Positions 52,166 to 62,284 are shown, counted from the stretch's first letter. The stretch: 64,000 bases of DNA from Bacteroidota bacterium (GCA_009773165.1 WOUZ01000001.1:372001-436000); one strand, 5' to 3'. Translations and numbers: made by a program. The notes: generated from the sequence alone by a model not told the origin.

Positions 52166-54454
52166 ATGGATAAGTTATTTTATAAGGATGCCCTCAATTA
52201 CCACTCACAGGGGCGTCCGGGAAAACTTGAAGTTATCCCTACAAAACCCTACAGCACACAGCGCGATTTATCACTTGCTTACAGCCCCGGCGTTGCTGAT
52301 CCTTGTCTTGCCATCAACAAAACACCGGAAGATGTTTATAAATACACCGGAAAAGGCAATTTGGTTGCTGTCATCTCAAATGGCACAGCTGTTTTGGGTC
52401 TGGGCGATATCGGCCCTGAAGCAGGAAAACCTGTTATGGAAGGTAAAGGTTTGCTTTTCAAAGTGTTTGCTGATATTGATGTGTTTGATATTGAAGTGAA
52501 TGAAAAAGACCCTAAGAAATTTATCGAGGTAGTTAAAGCTATTGCTCCAACTTTTGGTGGCATCAACCTTGAAGACATCAAAGCTCCTGAATGCTTCGAG
52601 ATTGAAGAGGAGCTTAAAAGGCAACTGCCAATCCCTATTATGCATGACGACCAGCATGGGACAGCCATTATCACTTCTGCAGGCTTACTCAATGCCTTGG
52701 AAATCAATGGTAAAAAAATTGAAAATCTAAAAATTGTCGTCAATGGCGCTGGTGCAGCTGCTGTTTCCTGCACAAAACTTTACATTAAGTTAGGCGCTAA
52801 ACCTGAAAACATTCTGATGTTTGACAGCAAAGGTGTTCTAAACAAGAAGCGTACTGATCTTAACAGTACGAAACTTCAGTTTGCCCACGATACACCAGAC
52901 ATCAGTCTTGAAGATGCACTAAAAGGTGCTGATATGTTTTTGGGTCTTTCTGTTGCCGGTGTTATCAAGAAACACATGCTGCTGGCCATGGCTGAAAATC
53001 CGATTGTTTTTGCGCTTGCGAATCCGATTCCTGAGATAGCTTACAACGATGCCATGTCGACGCGCGACGACATTATCATGGCTACCGGTCGTTCCGATTT
53101 TCCAAATCAGATCAACAATGTTCTTGGTTTCCCTTATATTTTCCGTGGAGCTTTAGATGTTCGGGCACGTGAGATTAATGATGAAATGAAACTTGCCGCA
53201 TCCATAGCCTTGGCTCAATTGGCAAAAGAACCTGTTCCTGAAGAAGTTAACATCGCATTCAATGTGAATAACCTGCGTTTTGGACGGGAGTACATTATTC
53301 CAAAACCTACCGACCCACGTTTGATCGAACGCGTAGCTCCTGCAGTAGCGAAAGCTGCTATGGACTCAGGAGTGGCCCGCAACCCAATCAAAAACATGGA
53401 TAATTACGTTGAAGAGTTGCGTAAACGGCTCAAAACAAGTAATCCACTGCTGCGTCAGATAAAAACACGTGCCAAACATAACCCCAAACGGGTGGTATTA
53501 GCGGATGCTGAAAACTACAAAATGCTGAAAGCCGCCGAAATCGTTCTTAATGAAGGACTTGCTGAGCCAATTTTGATGGGCAATGCTGCTAAAATCAAAA
53601 CCATCATACAGGAAAACGAACTTGAACTTCATGGTGTTGAAATTATCGATCCACGCTCGAACGAACAAAACGGTAAAAGAAAACAATTTGCTGAAGCCTT
53701 GTTCCAGCGCCGTCAGCGCAAAGGTATGACCTTCACAGCAGCCAGAAGTCTGCTCATGCACCGTAATTATTTTGGTGCTATGATGCTTTCGACCGGCTAT
53801 GCTGATGCAATGGTTTCGGGCCTGACACGCAACTATCCCGATTCTGTTCGTCCTGTGCTTCAGGTAATTGACAAAGCCGAAGGCAATAGGATTGCATCCG
53901 GAATGTATATTGTCAACACCAAAAAAGGTCCGGTTTTCTTTGCCGATTGCACCTTGAATATTGATCCGAGCTGGGAACAACTGGTTGAAATCACACTTCA
54001 GACATGTCAGTCGGTACGTGAATTCAAGCTTGTTCCACGTGTTGCTTTGGTGTCCTATTCTAGTTTTGGATCTGCTGAAGGAAAAGTGCCTGAAAAACAG
54101 CGTAAAGCAGTGGAATACTTGCACAAAAACTATCCGGATATGATTGTAGATGGAGAGATTCAAGCCAATGCTGCATTAAATCCTGAATTGCTTAACGAAT
54201 CATTTTCATTCTCCAAATTAATGGGTGGTCCGGCAAATGTGCTGATTTTCCCTAACCTTGAATCGAGCAATATTGCCTATAAACTGATGCAGGAACTTGG
54301 TGGTTTCGAAGTAATTGGACCCGTATTGAATGGTATGAAAGAATCGGTTCAAATCCTGCAGATGGGAAGCTCTGTCAATGAGATTGTAAATATGATAACC
54401 ATTGCTGTGATTGACGCTCAGAACAAATCCGAAGCACATCACAACAGTAAATAA
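52166..54454 (+). CDS. maeB: NADP-dependent malic enzyme with C-terminal phosphotransacetylase-like domain
   Basis: This is a 762-residue enzyme that decarboxylates malate to pyruvate. The malic-enzyme half (residues 1 to about 410) shows [35 protein letters not shown] and [19 protein letters not shown] (quoted in part), the divalent metal site, and [12 protein letters not shown] for nucleotide binding. The C-terminal half (about 430-762) resembles phosphate acetyltransferase ([37 protein letters not shown]) and in MaeB serves a regulatory role. Length and domain order are standard for MaeB. A bidirectional hairpin separates it from the convergent thrC. Confidence 0.95.
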   Translation: MDKLFYKDALNYHSQGRPGKLEVIPTKPYSTQRDLSLAYSPGVADPCLAINKTPEDVYKYTGKGNLVAVISNGTAVLGLGDIGPEAGKPVMEGKGLLFKVFADIDVFDIEVNEKDPKKFIEVVKAIAPTFGGINLEDIKAPECFEIEEELKRQLPIPIMHDDQHGTAIITSAGLLNALEINGKKIENLKIVVNGAGAAAVSCTKLYIKLGAKPENILMFDSKGVLNKKRTDLNSTKLQFAHDTPDISLEDALKGADMFLGLSVAGVIKKHMLLAMAENPIVFALANPIPEIAYNDAMSTRDDIIMATGRSDFPNQINNVLGFPYIFRGALDVRAREINDEMKLAASIALAQLAKEPVPEEVNIAFNVNNLRFGREYIIPKPTDPRLIERVAPAVAKAAMDSGVARNPIKNMDNYVEELRKRLKTSNPLLRQIKTRAKHNPKRVVLADAENYKMLKAAEIVLNEGLAEPILMGNAAKIKTIIQENELELHGVEIIDPRSNEQNGKRKQFAEALFQRRQRKGMTFTAARSLLMHRNYFGAMMLSTGYADAMVSGLTRNYPDSVRPVLQVIDKAEGNRIASGMYIVNTKKGPVFFADCTLNIDPSWEQLVEITLQTCQSVREFKLVPRVALVSYSSFGSAEGKVPEKQRKAVEYLHKNYPDMIVDGEIQANAALNPELLNESFSFSKLMGGPANVLIFPNLESSNIAYKLMQELGGFEVIGPVLNGMKESVQILQMGSSVNEIVNMITIAVIDAQNKSEAHHNSK

Positions 54455-54462
54455 CATTATTC

Positions 54463-54531
54463 ACTCAGCTTCTGAATTGTTTCCACAACATTAACCTGCT
54501 GTGGTTGAACATCTTCAGAAGCTGAGTTGTT
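54463..54531. terminator. Large bidirectional terminator between maeB and thrC
   Basis: ACTCAGCTTCTGAA (54463-54476) pairs exactly with TTCAGAAGCTGAGT (54514-54527). A nested CCACA/TGTGG stem lies in the loop. A TTGTTTTT run follows on the right. Confidence 0.82.
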
Positions 54532-54532
54532 T

Positions 54533-55840
54533 TTATCGTTCCAAAACTAACTTCTTTATTACATCATAAGCGTTTGGACAAGCGATGAATTTTTCGTCCT
54601 TGACATCAAATGCAGCTAACCGCTCTGGATAGGGGATGGTATTTAAAATACATTTCTCAACCGTTTCGCCAAATTTAGCCGGATGAGCTGTTTCAAGAAA
54701 CAATCCATTTCCTGTGAAACTTTTCTCCTGAATGAATTTTTTCAGTCCGAGGTAGCCTACAGCTCCATGAGGATCAGCGATATAAGCAGTTGTTTCATAC
54801 AAATTGCTGATGGCTGCCATGGTTTCGGCATCGGTGAAGCTATATCCTGTGATTAGTTCACGCATTTGTGCTTGCTTATCATCAAAAAGGTGCAACATGC
54901 GTTCAAAATTGCTGGGATTACCCACATCCATAGCATTGCTGATAGTGGGTAACGAAGGTTTGCTTTCGAACACACCTGTGTCAAGGTAATTGGGGACACT
55001 ATCATTTACATTCGTCGAGGCAATAAAATGATGAATAGGTATGCCCGCTTTATGTGCTATCAATCCGGCGGTGAGGTTACCAAAATTCCCACTTGGAACA
55101 CTGATAACCAATGGTTTATTCTTATTTGTCAAGCGACTCCACGCATAAGCATAATACACAGCCTGAGGCAAAAGTCGTGCAATATTGATGCTGTTAGCAG
55201 ATGTTAGAAGTGCCTTTGTTTTCAAATCAGGGTCGGACAAAAGCATCTTCACATGACGTTGGCAATCGTCAAAAGTACCATCAACTTCTACTGCAACAAT
55301 ATTGTCGCCCCAGGTTGTGAGCTGTTTTTGCTGCATTTTGCTCACTTTTCCCTTTGGAAAGAGCACATAAACCTTTACCCCTTTTACCGCATGAAATCCG
55401 GCAGCTACAGCACTTCCCGTATCTCCTGAAGTAGCCACTGCCACTTTTAATTCAGCGGCGTCATCGTAGTTAAAACTTTTCATAAGTCGTGACATGAACC
55501 GTGCTCCCACATCTTTAAAAGCAAGCGTAGGGCCGTGAAACAACTCCAGGCTATAGATGTTTTCGCCTATAGCTTCCAAAGGAATCGGAAAATCAAAAAC
55601 CTCGCTGCTGATAGCTTGTAGTGTTGAGGAAGAAACAGCTCCAGCAAGCAAATGATTTAAAAAGATTCCCGCAATTTCAGGGAGCTCGAGAGAGGGAAGT
55701 TTTTGAAGCACATCGTTACCTAACGTATTGATATGAATAGGCATATACAAGCCTCCATCATCAGCAAGGCCTTTGATAACGGCTGTTGCAAGATTTACAG
55801 GATTAAGGTGCTGTTTGTCGCGGGTCGAAACGTAGAGCAT
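54533..55840 (-). CDS. thrC: Threonine synthase
   Basis: This 435-residue PLP enzyme converts O-phosphohomoserine to threonine. The start MLYVSTRDKQHLNPVNLATAV is typical. The PLP Lys is in HGPTLAFKDVGARFM, and the phosphate-binding loop is SVPSGNFGNLTAG. ATSGDTGSAVAAGFH lies between. It is the last gene of the thrABC operon, 25 bases after thrB, and is presumably governed by the attenuator ahead of thrA. Confidence 0.95.
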   Translation of the reverse strand: MLYVSTRDKQHLNPVNLATAVIKGLADDGGLYMPIHINTLGNDVLQKLPSLELPEIAGIFLNHLLAGAVSSSTLQAISSEVFDFPIPLEAIGENIYSLELFHGPTLAFKDVGARFMSRLMKSFNYDDAAELKVAVATSGDTGSAVAAGFHAVKGVKVYVLFPKGKVSKMQQKQLTTWGDNIVAVEVDGTFDDCQRHVKMLLSDPDLKTKALLTSANSINIARLLPQAVYYAYAWSRLTNKNKPLVISVPSGNFGNLTAGLIAHKAGIPIHHFIASTNVNDSVPNYLDTGVFESKPSLPTISNAMDVGNPSNFERMLHLFDDKQAQMRELITGYSFTDAETMAAISNLYETTAYIADPHGAVGYLGLKKFIQEKSFTGNGLFLETAHPAKFGETVEKCILNTIPYPERLAAFDVKDEKFIACPNAYDVIKKLVLER

Positions 55841-55865
55841 ATCTTGAAAGTTTAAAGTTTAGAGG

Positions 55866-56813
55866 TCAGAGGTCAGAGGTCAGAGGTTCAATACGTGCTC
55901 CTTGTTGATTGATTTTCGAAACATAGCATTGGTTGGTGATTGCATGTTCATTCAGCAGGCTTGAAAGCTGCTCATTGATCAACTGCGCCTGTTTTTCACT
56001 TTCACAAAAAGTAAATACGGTTGGACCTGAGCCTGAAATACCAAAACCAACAGCACCAGCTTTCATTGCCAGATCGCGCATGGCATAAAAATGAGGAATA
56101 CGACCAGCCCTGACAGGTTCGATGATGATATCCTGCATGCTTCTTCCGATGAGCTCAAGGTCGTTCTGGTAAAACCCGGCTACCAAACCTGCAACATTGC
56201 CCCATTGTGTAACTGCATCACGCAAAGGAATCATTGTTGGCAGCATTTGCCGCGCTTCTCGTGTAGGAATGCTAACATCGGGATGGACTACGCCACACCA
56301 AAGATTTTCGGGTACGGGCAACTGAACCGTATCAGGTGGGTTATATCCCCTTAGGAGCACCAATCCACCAAAAAGAGAAGGTGCAACGTTATCGGCGTGA
56401 GCATTTCCGCAAGCCAAACGTTCACCCTCCATTGCCAAAGGCAGCAATTCACGACGTGTTAGCCTATTACCCATCAGTGTGTTAATAGCCACCAACGCTG
56501 CCACACTGCTGGCAGCACTGGATCCCAGTCCACTGTTTAATGGCATTTTTTTGTGAAGGACAATTCCTACACCTTGTTGCAACCCGAGTTGATTCAGGTA
56601 CAATTGAACAACCGCTGAGGCTGTATTTTTCTCTGTGTCTTTTGGAAGCAGCCCTTCATCACCTGTGATAGCATCAATTGTCACTTTGCCACTGTCGTTC
56701 AAAGTCATAACTATTTCATCGCCAGGCTCGTCAAGAGCAAAGCCAAAAATATCAAATCCACAATTGATGTTGGAGACACTTGCCGGAGCAAAAACTGTTA
56801 CTGTATTTTTCAT
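55866..56813 (-). CDS. thrB: Homoserine kinase
   Basis: This GHMP kinase of about 315 residues phosphorylates homoserine. I favour the start at 56813 (MKNTVTVFAPASVSNINCGFD), which aligns with family N-termini; an ATG four codons upstream at 56825 is possible. The ATP loop is MPLNSGLGSSAASSVAALVA, and the C-terminal motif is VGFGISGSGPTVFTF. The last residues (PLTSDL) and the stop are encoded by tandem AGAGGTC repeats just before thrC. Confidence 0.94.
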   Translation of the reverse strand: MKNTVTVFAPASVSNINCGFDIFGFALDEPGDEIVMTLNDSGKVTIDAITGDEGLLPKDTEKNTASAVVQLYLNQLGLQQGVGIVLHKKMPLNSGLGSSAASSVAALVAINTLMGNRLTRRELLPLAMEGERLACGNAHADNVAPSLFGGLVLLRGYNPPDTVQLPVPENLWCGVVHPDVSIPTREARQMLPTMIPLRDAVTQWGNVAGLVAGFYQNDLELIGRSMQDIIIEPVRAGRIPHFYAMRDLAMKAGAVGFGISGSGPTVFTFCESEKQAQLINEQLSSLLNEHAITNQCYVSKINQQGARIEPLTSDL

Positions 56814-56860
56814 GTGTTGTTTCATACACTAAATTAAGAATTGGTTTTTGTAGGGCATTA

Positions 56861-59308
56861 TTAATTTTTCGAAGCTCTGAGAATATCAGCAAAAACACCG
56901 GCAGCTGTCACGGCCGCACCTGCTCCCGGACCTTTAACCACCAAAGGGTTGTTTGCATAACGCATGGTTGTGAACGAAATGATGTTGTCGCTTCCACTTA
57001 AACTATAGAAAGGATGATCTCTTCCTACCATCCGGAGTTGAATTTTAATTTCCCCATTTTCGATTAATCCTATATAGCGCACTACTTTATCTTGTAGCAA
57101 AGCCTTGTTTTTTAATGTGTTAAAAAACTCTTCTTCGTTTTTCAATTCTTTATAAAAGGCTTCGATAGAAGTAGCTTTGAGGCACGATTCAGGTAAAATG
57201 GGTTCAATATCAACATCCTCCATTTCGGGTTTCCAGCCTGCTTCACGGGCAAGGATAAGCATTTTTCGCGAGAAATCCATTCCGTTGAGGTCGTCGCGTG
57301 GATCGGGTTCGGTGAAACCTTTTTCCTGTGCTTCTTTTACCACCTCAGCAAAGCTGCGGTCATGTGTAAAATTGTTGAAAATGAATGATATAGTACCTGA
57401 GAGTATGGCTTCGATTCGTAAAAACCGATCGCCGCTGATCAGCAAATCGTTCATTGTTTTTATGATTGGAAGACCAGCACCAACATTTGTTTCAAAAAAG
57501 AAATCCACCCCATTTCTGCGTGCTGTTTTCTTCAAACGGCTGTAGCTTTCATAACTTCCTGATGCTCCCAATTTATTGCAGGCAACAACAGCAACATTTA
57601 AGTCGAATAGCTTTTCATAGTGAGGGATCAGAAATGGGTTGCTGGTATTGTCAATAAAAATACTGTTTGGCAGGTTCAGTTTTTCAATCTGTTGTACAAA
57701 TCCATCAATATCAGCATTTTCTCCTGTGCTGAACAACTCTTCTTTCCAGTTTTTCAAGTCAATACCTCCATTGTTATTTATCATCATTTTCCGGCTGTTG
57801 GTAATCCCCATCACCTGAAGATACAACTGATGATCGCGGCGTAAGTTTTCTTCCGACTGAGCCAGCTGAGTAAGAAGTTCCGTTCCAATAGTTCCTGTTC
57901 CTGCAATGAACAAGTGAAGGGTTTTCACCGGTGACAGGAAGAGCGAATCGTGCACCGCATTGAGGGCCTTACTCAGATCCTCATCTGAAATGACAACAGA
58001 AATATTCAACTCGGATGAGCCTTGGGCAATGGCAATCACATTCACCCCGCTTCTGCCCAACGACTGGAAAAGCTTTCCCGACAGCCCTTTGGTATTACGC
58101 ATGTTCTCGCCTACAACAGCCAGAATGCTGCATTGGGTATCGGCTTGGGGTGGTTCTATTTTGTTGGAAAACAGTTCCATTTCAAACTCTTTTCTTATTG
58201 CATCGAGTGCTGCGGAGGTGTCATCAGGAATAACAGCAAAACTGATACTGTGCTCAGAACTCGCCTGGGTGATCAGGATCACATTAACACCAACGGCAGC
58301 CATTGCACCAAAAAGTCGTCCGCCGAAACCCTTCAAACCTACCATTCCGTTACCTTCGACATTGATGAGGCTCACCTTGCGAATAGATGAAATACCTTTG
58401 ATAATATTGGTGCTGGCCGAAACCTGAGGCACGATTGCAGTTCCGGGATGGAGGGCATTAAAAGTGTTTTTTATGCGTATGGGAATGTGTTTTGCAATGG
58501 CAGGAATTAAGGTTGGAGGATAAATTACCTTAGCCCCAAAATAAGAGAGTTCCATTGCTTCTTTGTAACTGAGTTCGGTAAGTGTGAAGGCGTTTTTCAC
58601 CATGCGCGGATCTGCCGTCATGAAACCATCCACATCGGTCCAAATCTGAATTTCGTCAGCTGACAGAGCAGCCCCAAAAAGTGCAGCTGTATAATCAGAG
58701 CCTCCGCGACCCAGGGTTGTGGTATCGCCTTTGGCATCAGCAGCAATAAAGCCGGTAACAACTGCGATAGTATCGCCCAGAGAGGCATGCCAGCTTCTGA
58801 TGCGCTCGTTTGTAACAGCTTCATTCACCTGGGCATTGCCAAAACGGCTGTTGGTAGCTATAAGCCGGCGGGCATCAATATAAATGGCTTTAGAAACACT
58901 TTCGTTGATAATGGCTGCTATCAACGTACACGAAAGCTGTTCGCCAAGGGACATCACCCGATCGGTGGTTCGTGCTGAACATTCATGAAGTGCCTGAATA
59001 CCCCCCAGAAGCATTTGCAATTCGGCAAAAAGAGGTTCTAACAGGTTCCAGACAGCTTTGTTTTCACAAAAAAACGACTCCATCACCAACATATGCTTTT
59101 CGCGGAGTTTCCACATGTCGTCGTTGGTATTTTTTCCTTCTGATGCTTTTTGTGAAAGATCAATCAATGCATTAGTAACACCACTCATTGCTGAACAAAC
59201 AACCAAAGGATGTTCGCCAGCCTGATAGCTTTGCCTGACAAGATCCGTCAATATACCGATTGCTTCTGTGTTTCCAACCGATGTTCCTCCAAATTTCAAG
59301 ATTTTCAT
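56861..59308 (-). CDS. thrA: Bifunctional aspartate kinase / homoserine dehydrogenase
   Basis: This 815-residue fusion carries out the first and third steps of the threonine pathway. The kinase (MKILKFGGTSVGN; FIAADAKGDTTTLGRGGSDYTAALF) covers about residues 1-295. Two ACT domains follow to about 455, for feedback by threonine. The dehydrogenase starts with LHLFIAGTGTIGTELLTQL near 470 and includes the catalytic segment with EAQEKGFTEPDPRDDLNGMD. Size and layout match the E. coli ThrA type. It heads thrABC and is preceded by a threonine-rich leader peptide and terminator. Confidence 0.96.
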   Translation of the reverse strand: MKILKFGGTSVGNTEAIGILTDLVRQSYQAGEHPLVVCSAMSGVTNALIDLSQKASEGKNTNDDMWKLREKHMLVMESFFCENKAVWNLLEPLFAELQMLLGGIQALHECSARTTDRVMSLGEQLSCTLIAAIINESVSKAIYIDARRLIATNSRFGNAQVNEAVTNERIRSWHASLGDTIAVVTGFIAADAKGDTTTLGRGGSDYTAALFGAALSADEIQIWTDVDGFMTADPRMVKNAFTLTELSYKEAMELSYFGAKVIYPPTLIPAIAKHIPIRIKNTFNALHPGTAIVPQVSASTNIIKGISSIRKVSLINVEGNGMVGLKGFGGRLFGAMAAVGVNVILITQASSEHSISFAVIPDDTSAALDAIRKEFEMELFSNKIEPPQADTQCSILAVVGENMRNTKGLSGKLFQSLGRSGVNVIAIAQGSSELNISVVISDEDLSKALNAVHDSLFLSPVKTLHLFIAGTGTIGTELLTQLAQSEENLRRDHQLYLQVMGITNSRKMMINNNGGIDLKNWKEELFSTGENADIDGFVQQIEKLNLPNSIFIDNTSNPFLIPHYEKLFDLNVAVVACNKLGASGSYESYSRLKKTARRNGVDFFFETNVGAGLPIIKTMNDLLISGDRFLRIEAILSGTISFIFNNFTHDRSFAEVVKEAQEKGFTEPDPRDDLNGMDFSRKMLILAREAGWKPEMEDVDIEPILPESCLKATSIEAFYKELKNEEEFFNTLKNKALLQDKVVRYIGLIENGEIKIQLRMVGRDHPFYSLSGSDNIISFTTMRYANNPLVVKGPGAGAAVTAAGVFADILRASKN

Positions 59309-59321
59309 AAAATTCCAGTTT

Positions 59322-59354
59322 AAAAAAAAGCCTCCCGATTCTTCGGAAGGCTTT
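59322..59354 (-). terminator. Attenuator terminator upstream of thrA
   Basis: On the minus strand AAAGCCTTCCGA-agaa-TCGGGAGGCTTT is followed by a run of T. It lies between the leader-peptide stop and the thrA ATG. CCTTCC of its left arm (59350-59345) can instead pair with GGAAGG at 59408-59403 in the leader, a candidate antiterminator. Confidence 0.85.
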
Positions 59355-59387
59355 GTATTATTAGCTTTGGTTCGTTTTAACTGTTGG

Positions 59388-59468
59388 CTACTTTATGCAA
59401 AACCTTCCTCCTCCACTGCCCGTGGTAGTGGTGGTGGTAGTGAAGGTAGTGCCGAAGTAGCTATTCAT
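59388..59468 (-). CDS. thrL: Threonine operon leader peptide
   Basis: This is a 26-codon frame, ATG at 59468 to TAG at 59388. It reads MNSYFGTTF, then seven consecutive Thr, then GSGGGRFCIK, so nine of 26 codons are Thr. The Gly-Gly-Arg-Phe codons (GGAGGAAGGTTT) also form the strand that can pair with the terminator arm. When threonine is scarce the ribosome should stall in the Thr run and free the antiterminator. E. coli thrL works the same way with a mixed Thr/Ile run; here there is one Ile near the end and no Ile run, which suggests control mostly by Thr. Confidence 0.88.
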   Translation of the reverse strand: MNSYFGTTFTTTTTTTGSGGGRFCIK

Positions 59469-59487
59469 TATCGTGTGATTTTCCGGT

Positions 59488-59495
59488 CAAAAGTA
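59488..59495 (-). promoter_or_regulatory. -7 promoter element of the thr operon
   Basis: On the minus strand TACTTTTG lies 19 bases before the leader-peptide ATG, which implies a short leader before the attenuator. Confidence 0.6.
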
Positions 59496-59739
59496 ATTTA
59501 TTTTTTGAAAAGACACGTTTTTTTTTGCCTTCTGCCAAAAAAAGTGCTGATAAAGTCACACGCTTTTGCCTGATGAAACATGCTCAAATCATGCATTCGT
59601 TTCGTTCTGCCGGATAAAAATTTTGCGCTTCCTTCTTATAAAACTCCTGTAAATGCCTATTTTTGGACCCTAATTTAACCTTTTCCTGCCTGGAATAGAA
59701 AACCAAAAACTTTCATTCGAACAACTAAAACATCAAAAA

Positions 59740-60585
59740 ATGGACGAAAACCTTGACAAATTCCCACATCAGATTGGCAACATCACCGATTTTATTTTTC
59801 AATTGGTTGTTTCGTATGGCATTAAACTGGTTGGCGCGACGATTGCTCTCATTGTTGGTTTTTGGGTAGTAGGTCGCATCAAATCAGGTTTGGTAAAACT
59901 GATGGAAAGGCGTGAAGTTGAGCCTTCGTTACGGTCATTTTTGCGAAGTTTTTTAAGTGTGGCACTTAAAATACTGGTGATCGTAACTGTTTTGAGCATG
60001 GTAGGTGTGCAGATGACGAGTTTCATTGCCATGCTGGGAGCGGCAGGTTTAGCTATTGGTTTAGCCATGCAGGGTACCTTACAAAACGTTGCCGGAGGCG
60101 TTATCATCTTGTTATTCAAACCTTTTAAAGTTGGTGATTTCATTGAAGCACAGGGATATCTGGGGACAGTGCAGGAGATACAGATTTTCAACACCTTGCT
60201 CACAACAGTCGACAATAAGGTAGTGGTGATTCCTAATGGTGGATTGGCAACAGGCTCGCTCACCAACTACTCCAAGATGGACACCCGACGTGTGGATTGG
60301 GTTTTCAGTATGTCGTACGGCGAGCGTTACCAAAAAGCTGAGGAATTGATCCGCGAGCTGATTGTTGCCGACAGTCGTATTCTGCAAGAGCCGGAATCCT
60401 TTGTGGCTTTATCGAAACTCAACAGCAGCTCTGTTGACATCGTTGTCAGATGCTGGGTAAATGCTGACGATTACTGGCCCGTATTTTTCGATATGAATAA
60501 AAGCCTCTACGAAAGTTTCAATAAACAGGGAATTGTTATTCCATTTCCTCAGATGGATGTGCGCTTACATCAGGCTGTGAAGTAA
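59740..60585 (+). CDS. mscS: Small-conductance mechanosensitive channel, MscS family
   Basis: This is a 281-residue inner-membrane channel that opens under membrane tension during osmotic downshock. There are three N-terminal helices. The pore-lining helix has GAAGLAIGLAMQGTLQNVAGG (quoted from about residue 98) leading into FKPFKVGDFIEAQGYLGTV. The beta domain has VVVIPNGGLATGSLTNYS. Size and motifs match E. coli MscS. It stands alone. Confidence 0.92.
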   Translation: MDENLDKFPHQIGNITDFIFQLVVSYGIKLVGATIALIVGFWVVGRIKSGLVKLMERREVEPSLRSFLRSFLSVALKILVIVTVLSMVGVQMTSFIAMLGAAGLAIGLAMQGTLQNVAGGVIILLFKPFKVGDFIEAQGYLGTVQEIQIFNTLLTTVDNKVVVIPNGGLATGSLTNYSKMDTRRVDWVFSMSYGERYQKAEELIRELIVADSRILQEPESFVALSKLNSSSVDIVVRCWVNADDYWPVFFDMNKSLYESFNKQGIVIPFPQMDVRLHQAVK

Positions 60586-60716
60586 TACCTGTTTCTGCGG
60601 CATATTATTGAATAACTTAGAAAAATTACAACAAGTATAATTCTATGGCTGAGAAAAATTAGTTTTTACTAAGCTCGAAAAATTACATCCTTATTCTTGA
60701 CATGCTTTCACATATT

Positions 60717-61502
60717 TTAAACAATTATTGTCGTTTTTTCATATAGCTCTGGCAAACAATTTTGTTTCATTCTTAATTTAGTGCCATGATTGTGTCCTGA
60801 TCTTGCATCAAAGTCAACAAGAATATTTCCTTTCTCGATTTGGTTCAGGAAACCTTCAAAATTGAATTTTTGTAACATCATAATCTTACTATATTTAAAT
60901 AATTCCTTATCACCTTCTTTTTTTACTTCTGCTTGCACATAAAAACAATTCAAAAGCTTCGTTCCGGCTTTATTTGAAAGGTCATCGAAGCCCCAATATG
61001 GTTGTGGATCAAGCTGCTCTAACCCTACTTTTTCTTGAACCTCCAATAACCAATTACTATGCTTATTCGAAACTTTGTCTCTGTCAAATGAGATCAACAC
61101 TTTTCGACTTTGGCGATCAATAACAACCTGAAAGCCTCTATCGCTTGGCGAAAGTCCATGTATAGTTTGTCTAAAACTCATTTCAGTATCTGGATATTTT
61201 ATACCAGCTTCCTTATGTGCCCAACCATATTTGAGAAGTAATACTTGAGGCACAAATTTAACTGCTCTTGGGGAAGGTTCTAAATGGAACAATGTTGTGA
61301 GCGAAGATGTATTTAATCTTTGTGTCTTAAGCTCCCATTCTGCGGCATTTGGAATCGGCAGGTTATTCTCATCAATTCCTAATAAATCTTCAAGAGTGTT
61401 TCCGATACCACCATGATTTCCATGTCTTGCATTATAGATCCAACCTTGATCTGCAATTTTTTTCAGCTCATTTATCAAGCTGTCTTTCGTGTAAATCTTC
61501 AT
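60717..61502 (-). CDS. MvaI/BcnI-family type II restriction endonuclease
   Basis: This is a 261-residue endonuclease. The family signature is visible: GNHGGIGNTLEDLLGIDENN, followed by AAEWELKTQR, the catalytic E-x-K (a variant of PD-(D/E)xK), and LFHLEPSP. MvaI cuts CCWGG and BcnI cuts CCSGG; which site applies here cannot be read directly. The start overlaps the methyltransferase stop by one base (TAATG). The pair forms a complete restriction-modification system inserted between mscS and kbl. Confidence 0.88.
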   Translation of the reverse strand: MKIYTKDSLINELKKIADQGWIYNARHGNHGGIGNTLEDLLGIDENNLPIPNAAEWELKTQRLNTSSLTTLFHLEPSPRAVKFVPQVLLLKYGWAHKEAGIKYPDTEMSFRQTIHGLSPSDRGFQVVIDRQSRKVLISFDRDKVSNKHSNWLLEVQEKVGLEQLDPQPYWGFDDLSNKAGTKLLNCFYVQAEVKKEGDKELFKYSKIMMLQKFNFEGFLNQIEKGNILVDFDARSGHNHGTKLRMKQNCLPELYEKTTIIV

Positions 61503-62284
61503 TACTCCGTTTGTTGAAATAAGGTCAATGGTCTTAATCCTAATAGTTCACTTTGTTTTTTATTGCGATCAATTCTTTGCTCTGCCATAAGACAATAGTC
61601 AGGAGATAATTCTATTCCTATATAATTTCGTTTGTGCCCCAAAGCCACAACAGCCGTTGTTCCGCTTCCCATAAATGGGTCTAAAATTACCTGTGCTTTG
61701 GTAGAAGATATAATTCGGTCAATAAGTGCAACAGGAAAAGGCGCAGGATGCTCATTCTTCATTTCTTGTTTAAATTCCCAAACATCACCAAAAGCATTTG
61801 CTTTTGGTGCAAGCTTGAAATTTGGTTTTGGAATTAGGTAGATTATTTCGTAAGTTGGTAAGAAATATCCTGGATTGAAGTTAATTCCACCTTTACGTTT
61901 CCAAATAATAATTTGCCTTACTGGAAGGTCTCTGATAATGTCTTGTCTGTCTTGTAATAAACCATCTTGAACTCTCCATTTATGGTTGTAAAAAATTGCT
62001 CCATCATCTTTTAAAAGCCGAAACATCTCTTTTAAACAATTATACTGCCATTCAGCATACTCTTCGTGTGGCATATTATCGTCATAATGACTATACCCAT
62101 TTACCAATGCTGCACCAGCCCACTTTCCTCCACGTCCATCCTTCATACCATTCCCTGTGGAGTTTTTAAGATTGTAAGGAGGTGAAGTGACCACTAAATC
62201 TATGCACTTTTGAGGCATTTCTTGCATAACAGTCAGACAGTCACCGCAAATTATTTTGTTTGTATAATCGTTTGGAAAATTCAT
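61502..62284 (-). CDS. Site-specific DNA methyltransferase, probable N4-cytosine type, partner of the MvaI-like nuclease
   Basis: This is a 260-residue beta-class methylase (catalytic motif before the SAM motif). DLVVTSPPYNL at about residues 29-39 contains the TSPPY motif of N4-cytosine enzymes, and the SAM site is ILDPFMGSGTTAVVALGHKR near residue 200. It would protect the site cut by the adjacent nuclease. No controller gene or mobility gene accompanies the pair. N6-adenine specificity is less likely because of the SPPY motif and the MvaI partner. Confidence 0.87.
   Translation of the reverse strand: MNFPNDYTNKIICGDCLTVMQEMPQKCIDLVVTSPPYNLKNSTGNGMKDGRGGKWAGAALVNGYSHYDDNMPHEEYAEWQYNCLKEMFRLLKDDGAIFYNHKWRVQDGLLQDRQDIIRDLPVRQIIIWKRKGGINFNPGYFLPTYEIIYLIPKPNFKLAPKANAFGDVWEFKQEMKNEHPAPFPVALIDRIISSTKAQVILDPFMGSGTTAVVALGHKRNYIGIELSPDYCLMAEQRIDRNKKQSELLGLRPLTLFQQTE

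Noticed and set aside
53498-54163. 221-codon minus-strand open frame
   Set aside because: It lies antisense inside maeB, shows no recognisable motif, and is explained by codon bias of the real gene.
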